DNA of 64,000 nucleotides. Source: Xenoacremonium recifei (Eukaryota; Ascomycota; Sordariomycetes; Hypocreales; Nectriaceae). The DNA lies in NCBI GenBank assembly GCA_012184525.1, contig WOFQ01000007.1, positions 372,001-436,000 on the forward strand, given 5' to 3'. Below the pieces are notes generated by a model. It saw nothing but the letters and a program-made list of their open reading frames with translations, did no database searches and was not told the DNA's origin. This document shows, in pieces, positions 1 to 10,409 of this stretch (position 1 is its first letter; each line of letters begins with the position of its first letter). Made by a program: the position numbers and the translations under genes.

Positions 1-1
1 G

Positions 2-2323
2 TTCGATGGTTTCTGGAGAGCGTGTATCAACGCTACAGACGACGAGAAGGACAGCAGAAATCTGAAGATGATGGGAGAGAAAGATCCATTTGTGGCAGAT
101 GCCATCATCGCCAACCCCCCAAGTTTTGCCCATATTCACTGTGCTGAAGCATTGGGTATTCCACTGCATCTTATGTTTACTTTTCCATACACCCCGACTC
201 AGGCGTTCCCGCATCCCTTGGCTAGCATCAAGAAGTCTAACGTTGATCCGGGATACACCAACTTCATATCGTATCCCTTGGTGGAAATGATGGTTTGGCA
301 GGGCCTGGGAGATCTGGTCAATCAATTCCGTGTCAAGACTTTGGCCCTGGATCCAGTATCGACGCTTTGGGCCCCTGGATCGACATACCGCCTTCATGTT
401 CCATTTACATATCTCTGGTCTCCTGGACTGGTTCCTAAACCTCAGGATTGGCCTAGTGAGATCGACATATCTGGCTTCGTCTTCCTCGATTTGGCTTCAA
501 CGTTTGAGCCGCCCAAAGAGCTGGAAGACTTCCTCGCAGCGGGAGAGCCCCCGATCTATATCGGGTTTGGATCCATTGTCGTGGATGATGCTGACCAGTT
601 CACTGAAATGATCTTCAAGGCTGTCGAGCTGGCCGGAGTGCGGGCTCTTGTATCCAGAGGTTGGGGTGGGTTTGGGGCCGACAAAATCCCCGAGAACATC
701 TTTATGCTCGGCAACACTCCTCATGATTGGCTATTTCCCAAGATCAGAGCGTGCGTCATCCACGGCGGCGCAGGCACAACAGCTATCGCTCTCAAATGTG
801 GTAAACCTACTATGGTGGTCCCATTCTTTGGTGACCAGAACTTCTGGGGTCAGATGATGGGAAAAGCTGGAGTTGGCCCTGACCCAGTCCCGTATAAGCG
901 CTTGACCTCCGAGAAACTTGCGGAGGGTATCAAGTTCCTTCTGACGGATGAGGCGGCAGAAGCTGCTGACAAGATCGCCAAGGACATCGTGCGTGAAGGC
1001 GATGGTGCCGAGAACGCGGTGAAAGCTTTCCATCGGCAGTTGGCGCTCAGAGGACCAATAACGCTCAGATGTTCGATCCTCAAAGAGCAAGTCGCTGTTT
1101 GGCAGGTGAAGGGCACGAGTGTTCGACTCAGCTCCCTGGCTGCGGATTTTCTTGTTGACCATGGCCTGATCAGCTGGAAGAAGTTAAGGCTGTTGCGGCA
1201 TACCGAATGGAACGACTATACCGGACCCGGAGAACCCGTCACTGGTGTTGCAGGTTCGATTGCAAAGACCATCGGACAGACATGCACCGGCATCGTCAGT
1301 GTACCATATCATCTGGTCAAGCGTGGAAAGCTGCACCGGCAGAAGCAGGTCAAACGGAAACGGGCAAAAAGAACGCAGCACACGATCCGAGCCGAGACTG
1401 AAACACCTGATGCTCCGGTTGATGGTAGGCTCGCAGTTGATGCTCTATCGGTCCAGACCATCGATGAACGAGCAGACCAACATATCCAAGAAGCACGGAG
1501 CGGCGTCAAGCAGACTACAAAAGCCATTACGAAGGCTCCTGTTGATCTGGCACTGGCTTTGGCTCAGGGGTTTCACAACGCGCCTCGCCTCTACGGAGAC
1601 GACACAGTCCGTCGACCACCCCGGGTAACGGGCTTCAAATCGGGTCTCCGAGCGGCACGAGACGAGTTTATGTATGGTGTCTATGATGGCTTCACAGGTA
1701 TCGTGAGACTCCCCTACCGGGGAGCCAGAGAGCGTGGTGTGGTAGGGTTTGTCCAAGGGACAGGTATGGGGTTGACAGGATTTATCTTGAAAAACCTGTC
1801 TGCCATATTTGGACCCTTTGGGTACACCCTGAAGGGAATTGTGAAGCAAGCAGAGCGTTCCAAGACCCCTCAAAGATTCATCCGTCGCGCTCGCATTACG
1901 CAAGGTCAGCGTGAGGCTAATGCCCTCTCCGAAGAGGACCGTAAGGTCGTCTTGAAGAAAGTCTGTGACGGCTATCGTGTCCTCAAAGACTTGTGCGACA
2001 AAATCACCGACTTGGAGAAGAAACGCGGTCTGGCGGGCCAGATCGAGAGAGTATTGTTGGACAAAGGGTTCTTATTTGAAGACGTCGAAGTTGCACGCAA
2101 TGCCCTGGACGCGCTCAATAGAGGAGAAAGCCTGGACAGCGTGCTCAATCAGGAGCGAGAGGGTGACGACAAAGCGAGGGACGTAATCAGGAGGTTGTCG
2201 AGTCGCAGGTCCCTCAGCCTGTCGAGGAAGGAGAAGGAGCCTCGAGACTCATCGACGGGTCAAGATGATAGAGATATCACAGAGAAGGCCGCTAATTCAA
2301 GCGGACACGACCAAGGAAATTGA
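2..2323 (+). CDS. Sterol 3-beta-glucosyltransferase-like UDP-glycosyltransferase, 5' partial
   Basis: The reading frame is open from base 2, so the N-terminal nucleotide-free half is cut off by the window edge. 773 residues remain. The family transfers glucose from UDP-glucose to membrane sterols (GT1/GT28 fold). The sugar-nucleotide site is visible near residues 250-290, with HGGAGTT and then VPFFGDQNFWG, the hallmark of fungal and plant sterol glucosyltransferases. The last third is basic and partly coiled-coil. It includes a glycine-patterned segment, about nt 1650-1850, with TGIVRLPYRGA and GFVQGTGMG, which resembles the C-terminal repeats of VPS13/ATG2 proteins. I see no intron in the visible part. 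Substrate preference is inferred from the family. A PH/GRAM N-terminus as in Atg26 cannot be judged because that part is missing. Confidence 0.85.
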   Translation, partial: FDGFWRACINATDDEKDSRNLKMMGEKDPFVADAIIANPPSFAHIHCAEALGIPLHLMFTFPYTPTQAFPHPLASIKKSNVDPGYTNFISYPLVEMMVWQGLGDLVNQFRVKTLALDPVSTLWAPGSTYRLHVPFTYLWSPGLVPKPQDWPSEIDISGFVFLDLASTFEPPKELEDFLAAGEPPIYIGFGSIVVDDADQFTEMIFKAVELAGVRALVSRGWGGFGADKIPENIFMLGNTPHDWLFPKIRACVIHGGAGTTAIALKCGKPTMVVPFFGDQNFWGQMMGKAGVGPDPVPYKRLTSEKLAEGIKFLLTDEAAEAADKIAKDIVREGDGAENAVKAFHRQLALRGPITLRCSILKEQVAVWQVKGTSVRLSSLAADFLVDHGLISWKKLRLLRHTEWNDYTGPGEPVTGVAGSIAKTIGQTCTGIVSVPYHLVKRGKLHRQKQVKRKRAKRTQHTIRAETETPDAPVDGRLAVDALSVQTIDERADQHIQEARSGVKQTTKAITKAPVDLALALAQGFHNAPRLYGDDTVRRPPRVTGFKSGLRAARDEFMYGVYDGFTGIVRLPYRGARERGVVGFVQGTGMGLTGFILKNLSAIFGPFGYTLKGIVKQAERSKTPQRFIRRARITQGQREANALSEEDRKVVLKKVCDGYRVLKDLCDKITDLEKKRGLAGQIERVLLDKGFLFEDVEVARNALDALNRGESLDSVLNQEREGDDKARDVIRRLSSRRSLSLSRKEKEPRDSSTGQDDRDITEKAANSSGHDQGN

Positions 2324-2612
2324 GGATCGAGTGGATGTGGCTGCCGAATAAGCATGATGGCAGGCGTCGGCGTTATGATATTTTCAAGAGTATATACCCC
2401 AGCATTGATGAAACTCCATATCTTTTCGCTTGGAAGATATTGTGGAATAGACATTTCCCTCCCTTTTAACCTTTGATCCCATAGTCAAGTTCCTGACTGA
2501 CCTCTATAACCATTTCGTTGATCTTATACAAGGCTTGCTGTTTGACGTCCTCCCGTAGCATTATATCCTATTCATGAAGACGAAGTCCTCGAAATCGATT
2601 CACCGTCCTAGT

Positions 2613-3689
2613 TTATCGACGACGGTCCCGGTTATAATCCCGATGGCGGTCTCGATCTCGATGTCTGTCAGAGTCTCGGTCTCGGTCTCGATCCCGGTGA
2701 CTATCACGAGACCGACCCGAATCGCGATGCCTATCCCGCTCGCTCTCCCTCTCACGCTCTCGTTCGCGCTTATAGCTGTCCTCACGGCCCCTGCTCTGCT
2801 TCTTCTTGTCCTCCTCGCGGCGATAGTCGTTCAGCCGCGGCCGGCGGTTCTTCTTGCCGTTCTGGTTCCACGCGCCGAGATCCTCGTCCTCCTTGAGCTC
2901 CTTGGCGCCTAGGCCAAGGCGGTTGGCTCGTCGCTTGACTTCCTTGACTTCGCCGCGTGGCTTGCCGTCCCAGCCCATGCCGCGGAGGAGGGCGGCGCCG
3001 AATTCTTCGACGGGCATGGCTTCGTAGTCGGCGAGTGTGGAGGCTTCGCCGGCTGTTTGCACGTCGCGCTGGTAGGCGTCTTCTTCGGTGGGGTGAATGA
3101 CGGCTTCTTCTTTGGCGGGGGTTTTGCCTAGGAGAGCGTCTAAGGCTTCGTCATCGGCTGTCCGTCTCGATGTTTGGGGTTCTGATTTGACATCTTCAGG
3201 AGCAGCGTCTTCCTCCTTCGGCTTCTGTTCGTCATTTTCGTCTTCCTCAGGCTTCTTCTCCTTGAGCGTCAAGCCCCATTTCAACCCTTTATCTTGATCT
3301 GCAGGTTCTGTTTCCACCGCGCTGCCGTTTTCTTGTTGCGCCCGCGCTTCCTCCGGCAGCAAGTTCTTCCCTCGTCTTTGGGCCTTCACCTCGTTCCTCC
3401 AGTCGCGGTTCGGTTGCCGGGCAATGACATAGTCCTTCTTTTCTGTCCGCGAGTGTTTGCTCCTTCTCTCCGTCTCCGCGCCCTCAGCACCGAATCCTGT
3501 GATCTTCTCATGGTGGCCACGGTGCTCATCATCGTCGGGTTCTGAATCGGAGCCTGCACCCCAGGCGCGCGCGCGCTTACCCAATGCTGAAGGGGGGGCT
3601 GGCCGCGATGGCTTTTTCGAGGATGCGCCCGAGGAGGATACGCCAAATTTGATGGCGATCCGCGGCGCGGCGCCGTTCTGCGAGGTCAT
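2613..3689 (-). CDS. spp2: Pre-mRNA-splicing factor Spp2 (G-patch protein)
   Basis: Single-exon gene of 358 aa. Spp2 binds the DEAH helicase Prp2 through its G-patch and helps activate the spliceosome before the first catalytic step. The N-terminus is basic and Ser/Pro-rich (start MTSQNG). The middle is acidic. The G-patch-like segment, around residues 225-265, reads EEFGAALLRGMGWDGKPRG and continues into a basic stretch containing GLGAKE. The last 70 residues are almost pure Arg/Asp/Glu/His repeats, which is why the opposite strand at 2.6-2.8 kb looks low-complexity. The gene converges on the upstream glucosyltransferase, with 289 bp between the two stop codons, and is divergent to vid21. 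The family call is firm; the yeast name is by resemblance (GPKOW in animals). Confidence 0.85.
   Translation of the reverse strand: MTSQNGAAPRIAIKFGVSSSGASSKKPSRPAPPSALGKRARAWGAGSDSEPDDDEHRGHHEKITGFGAEGAETERRSKHSRTEKKDYVIARQPNRDWRNEVKAQRRGKNLLPEEARAQQENGSAVETEPADQDKGLKWGLTLKEKKPEEDENDEQKPKEEDAAPEDVKSEPQTSRRTADDEALDALLGKTPAKEEAVIHPTEEDAYQRDVQTAGEASTLADYEAMPVEEFGAALLRGMGWDGKPRGEVKEVKRRANRLGLGAKELKEDEDLGAWNQNGKKNRRPRLNDYRREEDKKKQSRGREDSYKRERERERESERDRHRDSGRSRDSHRDRDRDRDSDRHRDRDRHRDYNRDRRR
2616..2790 (-). repeat. Arg/Asp dipeptide-coding repeat in the spp2 tail
   Basis: A run of degenerate six-base units (CGNGAY on the minus strand) encodes the RD/RE/RH-rich C-terminus of Spp2. It is a coding repeat, not a mobile element. 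A similar repeat occurs in the RING gene at 46.4 and 47.1 kb. Confidence 0.8.
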
Positions 3690-4843
3690 GACAACGGTCG
3701 TGCGAATATGAGGATAAGGCGTAGTTTGTTCTTGGTGGTGAACTTGTTAAAGATTTCGGAATGGCGCTCCGGAGTACGAATACGTCAGTCCCCACTTAGG
3801 CAGCAGAGGGTTGCGGCTGAACGTGGCGGGCAAGGTGTGGCTGCAGAATCGTGGCGCATGCCATGAGTTCATGTCGTTTCCATGGCTACGGGCTCAAGAC
3901 GCGAAAAAAGGGCTCTTGGAAAATGTTTTGATCAAAGCAAGATCGCATCACTCTCGGATTATATCAACCTTCTCTGAAAGCACGCAAGATAAATACGGCA
4001 GCTATCTACTCTGTAATACCAAACTGACTGTGGCTTGTACAAGGCACAGATTCCAGGCTAACGAAAAATAAATGGGAGATTGAAATGGGACCCAAGCCAG
4101 GATACGGCGACAGGGATGCTGGTTGCGGATAGTCACAAATGATGGAATTTTCCTGGGTGGTGGGCAGTGCGCATGGAGTTGTCTTGCACTTGATGCACTG
4201 TATGCGCCGCCGCTGCCGTCCGCTTGCCCTTCGCTATTCAGCATAGCGCAGGCTGGTTGGCAGCCAAATGTGCAGCCCCACTACTGCCGCTATTGCCCAC
4301 CAGCCTGCAAGCGGTCACGAATCATGGCACAGTGCGAGCTCCACCGGCGCCCGATCGCCCCCCCTTTTATCGCTCCAGCTGATAACAACGAAATTTCCCT
4401 GCTCGTCCGGGGGCGCCCCTCAGCGACGGAGCCTATGAGAGCCGGCTTCTCCAGCGGGCGTCCCTCCCTGAAGCCTGCCTCAAGCCCGCGAATTCCAAGC
4501 TGGAGCCCGCCCCCAGGCAGCGCAGCCCGTCAACCGTCCGGAAGGTGCCCCCTTAGGCTGGGCGCCCCTCCCTCTTCTGCGGCGAGAGAACCTGACCGAC
4601 CTAACTAACCTCAGCGCCTGTGAATTAACCTGTAGTGCCCGACTCCCCCCCAACGCAGAAATCGACAAATTTTCGACGCTGGCCTCACGACTCTGCAAAA
4701 CAACGACGTCGTGAAATCAATCCACCACGCCCTCTTCCATCCCGTTTGAATCGCTACTCCATCTCGCTCGACGTCGCTGAGCATCGCCTTCCATCCTGCA
4801 ACGTCCGTTTCGCCCGAAAACGGATGTCGCGACCGCCGATGCT
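3690..4843. other. Divergent intergenic region spp2 / vid21
   Basis: This 1.15 kb stretch separates two genes transcribed away from each other and should hold both promoters and leaders. The right half is C-rich. Open frames here have no family resemblance. The only translational signal I can support is the short upstream ORF next to the vid21 start, listed separately. Confidence 0.6.
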
Positions 4844-4847
4844 ATGA
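4824..4847 (+). promoter_or_regulatory. Seven-codon upstream ORF overlapping the vid21 start (ATGA)
   Basis: An ATG at 4824 opens a frame of seven codons whose TGA stop (4845-4847) overlaps the inferred vid21 ATG (4844-4846) in the sequence ATGA. Such a stop-start overlap permits termination-reinitiation. If the transcript starts further upstream, an in-frame ATG at 4635 would lengthen the same upstream ORF. That it is translated is inference. Confidence 0.45.
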
Positions 4848-7800
4848 CTGAGGTCGGGTCTGCCGACCTATCGAGGCTGCTGCAATCAAAGCGCAATGAA
4901 TACAGGTGAGACGCGATTCAAAATGACGAGCGCATTTTTTCGATGCGAACGAGGGTAATTTTGTGATGCTGACGCTGTCCAGCTCAATTCTAACGTCGCG
5001 GAAGCGCAAGCTTCGTGAGCTCTTCGCTGTCGCGACCCAGGTGGAGAGCCTCCCACACGATGTCCTCGCGAGCCCAGACGCGCAGCCGGCGACCACGGCC
5101 GAATGGTCGTTCTTACAGGCCAACGACATCACCCAGTACGTCCAGCCTCTCGGCCGATGTTTTTGACCATCCAATTCAATCGCGTTTGCGACCGTGACGG
5201 TAATGCGACCGGTGCTAATAGCGTGTATAGAGGGAAAGTATTTAACGAGACGAACATTCCCGCCCGACAGAGTTTTTCGTTGGAGGCTTTAAGAAAGTCC
5301 TTGGAAAACCCTGCGATTACTTCGACCGAGTCTACACCTTCGGATAGACATCCGGGCGAAAAGCAAACGGCTGCAGAGGATGGACAGAAGGTCATCGACG
5401 CGACTCCAGGGACGACAAAGACCGAGGCACCAGTCCCGACAGATGCGACGACAAAGCCCCCATCGAAGTCGAAACCGACTCTGAGTACTGCTGAATCATT
5501 GTCTCGACAAGCAAAAACTGCGCAAACACCACCCGTTGAAGACGCGAAGCCGACAACTGAACCAGACGCCAAGCTGTTGGTTCCCGCCTCGTCCATTGGC
5601 TCTGGGGAGCCTGTTTCTGTCAGCAACGCTCCAGAAAAGGTGGAAGATGGTGTTGTGAAGCGGGTTCAAGTCGTTTCCCCGGCTGAAACGGAGGAATCAC
5701 CACCCGGCGAGGTCGACGAGGCGGATAGACAGGACTCGACACCAGTCCCTGTTCCAGACAAGCCCAGCGAGGATGGCGTTTCTTCGATAGCATACGGCAA
5801 GGCAACGTCAATTAATCCACCGGCAGACGTATCGCGACCCCCCGACACCGTATCATCACCCGAATCCGTCACCCATAGTGCGACAACACCTGCAGTTCAC
5901 GATATCTCGACCGACACAAGCCCGGATAATGAAGCGACGAGCTATGTTGACCGCCCACGCGAGAAGTCGGAGGAGGCTCTTGAAAATGAGGGAGAGAAGG
6001 TAGTCGATGAAGACACCGAAATGACTTCTGTCGACGATTTACAAAAACGAGCTTTGGAAGCCCCTCCAGAGACGGCTGAGGCACAACTACTTCAGGAGTC
6101 CATTCGATCTACCACTGCCGCAGAGAACATCGCCAAGGACAAAGATGCTCAGCTTGTATCGGAGTTTGTCGCTGGCAAGGGTGCTGAAGGAGAGGTCCCG
6201 TCTCACCCTGACTCCGAACAAGCTGGTATGGAACGGGAGGGTGCGCAATCTGCTCCCGCCGAATCTCCTACGCCAGCCCGTGGCCCAGCGAGCACGACAC
6301 CCAAGGAGATACCCGATAGCCAAGAGGAATTGCCGGATCAAATGGATGTTGATATACCTGAAAAGAAGGAGGAAACTCAAGCCCAGGTTGGGCAACCAGA
6401 ACCGGAAACTCTCATCGCGCAGGATACGGCTGACGAAGCGTCGACAAACCATTTACGAGAGGCCATCACGCCAGTTCTTGAGCGCCCAATGACTCGAGTC
6501 GCTTCCGGGGCTATTAAACCGAAGTCTGTCAGCGAAATTGTTGGAGAGGCTCCTCGGCAATCAGAACGGCCTTCTGCAGAGAATCGGTTGACTCCTGCTT
6601 CATCCGCGCCGAAATCCCCGACCTCGCAACATAAGGCCTTGGTGCCTTCTCATCGAAGGAGCAGATCTAAAGGTCAAATTTCGACAGTGGTCTTTGGGAA
6701 GAAACCCAAACGCCCAGCGGAAAAGTCTGTCGTACCAAGCTCTAGGGAGCACTTGAATCCCACAGACGATTATTATTCTCCTCTCTTCATCCAGGGCTTC
6801 ACAGGGAGCTCGAACTGGATGCAGCCTATCGACAAGCTGCTATTCACTGCCAACAAGACCGTGGCGACCCCAGACGCGAATCTGGCCATCCAAGACCACC
6901 AGGCCTGCAAGGTGTTACGCCGGGTCTATCATCTCCAGCAGCATGACAAGTGGTCACTTAGACAACCCAAGCGTTGTCCGGAACCGACTCGACCAGCATC
7001 GCATTGGGACGTGTTGCTTAAGGAAGTAAAATGGATGCGCACGGATTTCCGAGAGGAGAGCAAGTGGAAGCGTGCTGTGGCGAGGAAATTTGCAGTAGCC
7101 TGTATGGAATGGGTTATTGCCACGCCTGACGAGCGGAGGGCTCTTCAGGTTCCCGCCGCTATCCCCCCAAAGCCCGAGACGGCTGGTGATGTCTCCATGA
7201 CAGATCTTGAAGGTGACGGCATGGAGAATCAGCCAACACCGGATCTTGTTCCATCGGCAGATATTGATTCCCCAGACAATGTTGAAGAGCTGGCAGACGA
7301 CTTATATGAGACGGTAGCGCCTTCGGCCATCTTCGCTTTACAGGATGATGACGTTGTCTTTGGCCTACGGAGAACAGCTGCCGCCGATCTGCTGTTGGAG
7401 GAACTACCGCTTTATGGTTCCCCGCTCAAAGTACCCAAATTCGACCTGACTGGACCTGAGTATGATCCGGATGCTCATTGGCGCCGCCCAGCGTTGCCTC
7501 TGAGCAAGTATGTTGAGGGTCAGATGAAACTCATTGACAACGGGCCCCCTAGAAAGCGAAGCCGTTATAGCTACGCAAACGAGGACTCAGACGAAGAAGA
7601 GGACAATGTCTTTGTCGGCCATCAATCACTTTCAGATCTCAAACTCCCAGCCAAGACGAACGAGGTGGCTCTTTTCCACCCGGAGATGAAGCATATTCGC
7701 GATCGACTTCACGCAGGTCATCAGTTCCGGCCTCCAACTGAACATGCCATGCCATTACAGAACTTCTACGAAAACCGCAACCCTTCGCAATGGACCGTAG

Positions 7801-9763
7801 CAGAGGATGACGAACTCAGGATGCTCGTCCGAGACTATTCATACAACTGGTCTCTGATTTCGAGCTTGCTGCAAACGAAATCCCTGTTCCAGTCGGGAGC
7901 GGAGAGGCGGACGCCATGGGAGTGCTTCGAGAGATGGATCAACCTCGAAGGCTTACCAGCGGACATGCAGAAGACGCAGTACTTTAAGACGTACAATTCT
8001 CGTATCGAAGCCGCTCAACGGGTCATCATGCAGCAGAACCAGCAGGCAGCTCAACAGGCTCAGCAGGCGAACGCAGCTGGTGGCCAAGTGACGCCGATTA
8101 GAAGACGACCATCGACGCCTATGAGAGTTGAGAGACGACGAGGCCAGAAGCATCTCGCTCTATTCGACGCGATGAGGAAACTGGCGAAGAAACGAGAGAC
8201 GACGATTCAAAAGCAGCAGCACAACGCATCCCAGAACGCTGCCAACAAGAAGACTAATGAGGTGCTGTCGCAACGGCCTAATAGGACACCCCGGGAGTAC
8301 AGCCTCATGCGATGGGAGCGCGACCAGGCTCTGGCAGAAAAGATGGCGCAATTTGCGCAACGGCAAGAAGCTCAACGCAGAGTAAGTGATCTGTCAAGGG
8401 GGATGAAGCCCCTGAGTCGTTGATATATTGGTGCTAACTTCTCTTCCCGCAGGCTGCCATGCAAGCCAGAGGAGGCCAGGCCGGTCAGATGGCTCCGGGC
8501 AACCCGGCTGCTGCTCAGCAGGGTGCGAACGCTGGCCATGCAAATGCCGCTGCCGTCTCTGCTGCCGCCGCCGCCGCCGCCGCCGCCGCTGCTAACGGCA
8601 TGAACAACGTTCCACGTTTGCCACCTCAACAGCTGGCGGCTGCTGCTGCTGCGGCCGCTGCTCGTGGTCGTCCCCAGATGCCCATGCAAGCTCCCAACGG
8701 AATGGCAGCTATGCCTTCGCTCATGGCCAATGGTCTCGTGCCTCCGAACCAGATGAACGGACAGATGAACGGGGTTCAACAAGCACAGCTGCAAGCAGCC
8801 ATGCAAGGCCAACAGAATAGGATGCCCATGCCCAACCCTCAGCCAGATGTCAACTTGATGCTGCGAGCCCAAAGGATGGCCGAGCAGCAACGCCATGCTC
8901 AGCAACTGCAACAAGCCCAACATCAGCAACAAGGCGGCCCCGGAACCCCTGGCTCTACGGGAACGACTCAGCAGAGCCCGCCGCCAGCAATGCGTGCCGG
9001 AGTCAACGGCATGAATGGCGTGAATGGCGTCAACGGGGTCAACGGAGTCAACGGAGTCAACGGAGTCAACGGTGTCAATGGAGTCAACATGGTCAACGGC
9101 ATGAACGGAGTCAACGGGGTTAACATGGTTAATGGCATGAATGGCGTCAATGGGGTCAACGTCAACGGAGTCAACCCCATGACGCAGCAGAACTACATGA
9201 ACGCCCAAGCCATGATGGCTGCCTACAATGCTGCTAACGTCAATGCAAACGGCCAACCGACACCTCCAGCCAACGGCCTCCATATGCCTGCTGGTGCGGC
9301 GGGCTCTCCGGGTGCTGCCCGTCCTCTTCCTCAGTTCCCTCCCGCTCTCGCCAACCAGCTCGCCGCGTTCGAGGCGCAGTTCCGGGCCAAGCACCCGAAT
9401 CTGACCCCCGAACAGATCCGCACTCTAGCCACAGAGCACCTCACTCGCCTCATTATCTCGCAGCGCCATAACGCTATGAACGCCGCCGCTGGAGGAAACG
9501 GTTCGCCTGGTCTTGCGACGAACATTGCTGCTACGACCAGTCCTCATCAGTACGCCGCTTTACTCCGGCAACAGCAGCAGGCTCAGGCCGCTCAAGCTGC
9601 CACTGCTGGAAGCCCTGTACAGCAGCAGCAGCAAATCCAGGCGCACCCCCCTACACCTCAGCAGCAGCACCAACCTCAGCCGCCACAGCCGCAACAACAG
9701 GCGCAACCGCAGCAACACCAGAGACAAGCAAGCGGCAGTGCCACGCCTTCTGCGGCTAATTAA
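4844..9763 (+). CDS. vid21: Chromatin modification-related protein Vid21/Eaf1 (NuA4 platform subunit)
   Basis: Four exons: 4844-4905, 4983-5135, 5231-8381 and 8453-9763, giving about 1,558 aa. Vid21/Eaf1 scaffolds the NuA4 histone acetyltransferase complex in the nucleus. The spliced N-terminus (MTEVGSADLSRLLQ, then ANDITQGKVFNE) reads smoothly across both early introns. A long Pro/Ser/Thr/Glu-rich disordered stretch follows. An HSA domain begins near residue 655 (HWDVLLKEVKWMRTDF), and a SANT/Myb domain lies near residues 924-985 (QWTVAEDDELRML). The C-terminus is Gln/Ala-rich with an Ala tract and a Gly-Val-Asn repeat. Intron 3 has a GTAAGT donor and a GCTAAC branch site. An ATGA-overlapping upstream ORF precedes the start. 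The domain order matches the family, so the call is strong; the exact ends of the first two short exons are less certain. Confidence 0.9.
8561..8593 (+). repeat. GCC trinucleotide run (poly-Ala) in vid21
   Basis: Consecutive GCC/GCT codons encode an alanine tract in the vid21 C-terminal region. It is a simple coding microsatellite and probably length-variable between strains. Confidence 0.85.
9000..9174 (+). repeat. Nine-base tandem repeat encoding Gly-Val-Asn units in vid21
   Basis: About 18 units related to GGAGTCAAC encode a (G/M)-V-N repeat, with GMNGVN and NMVNG variants, near residues 1305-1363. Several adjacent units are identical, which suggests recent slippage expansion. The antisense frames over this stretch look like long ORFs but are shadows. 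Confidence 0.9.
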
Positions 9764-10409
9764 GGGCAGGGGAGCTGGCTGCTAGTTCATGGTAAATTAT
9801 TGGGTGGTCAACTGGACGAAAATTTGGCGTTGTGTGAAAACTGGCTTCGCTTCTGACGATGGAATTATTGACAAGCGTTGATGTTTGTACCTCTTGGACT
9901 GTTTTGGGCACGGAGCTGGGTTTGCTCCTGTATGGTGGGTGGCATGGAACTTGTGTGAATAGCTGTACATATTACTTCTTGTCACGGTCGCGAGGCGCGG
10001 GACATCAAAAGGGGCTGATCCCACGCTCGACTGATGAGAGTTTTGCCGAAAAGAAAGGCACTTTGAACCACTCTTACAGCTCGTCTCTCATGCTTGAATG
10101 GCCACTCAAACATGAACACCGGTGTTAACATAAGCATCACAGGTCTTTATGGACAAAACACAGGTGAGTCAGGCAGCTGGTTGTTGTATCGCTGATGAAT
10201 GTCCGGAGTAGATATATGCGCTATCCCCGCTACTTCAGAGAAGCTTCTATCGACGAAAAAACAAGTTCTGGAACAGATAGAGAACCCTGGAATCTATGAC
10301 AAAGACCCAACGCCAATCATGCCGCCCACCGCGTTATCAAGGTAGTAGTAAAAGAGAAAACACATTACACATACATCCCTACGTCCCGTCATACCCATCG
10401 CTAAAAGGC
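9764..10409. other. Convergent 3' region vid21 / nhx1
   Basis: 646 bp between two stop codons that face each other. It should hold both 3' UTRs and polyadenylation sites. I see no coding potential, RNA gene or repeat. Confidence 0.6.

Noticed and set aside
8372..9394. 340-codon minus-strand frame opposite vid21
   Set aside because: It mirrors the Gln/Ala and Gly-Val-Asn coding repeats of vid21 and has repeat-derived Val/Asp/His content with no family resemblance.
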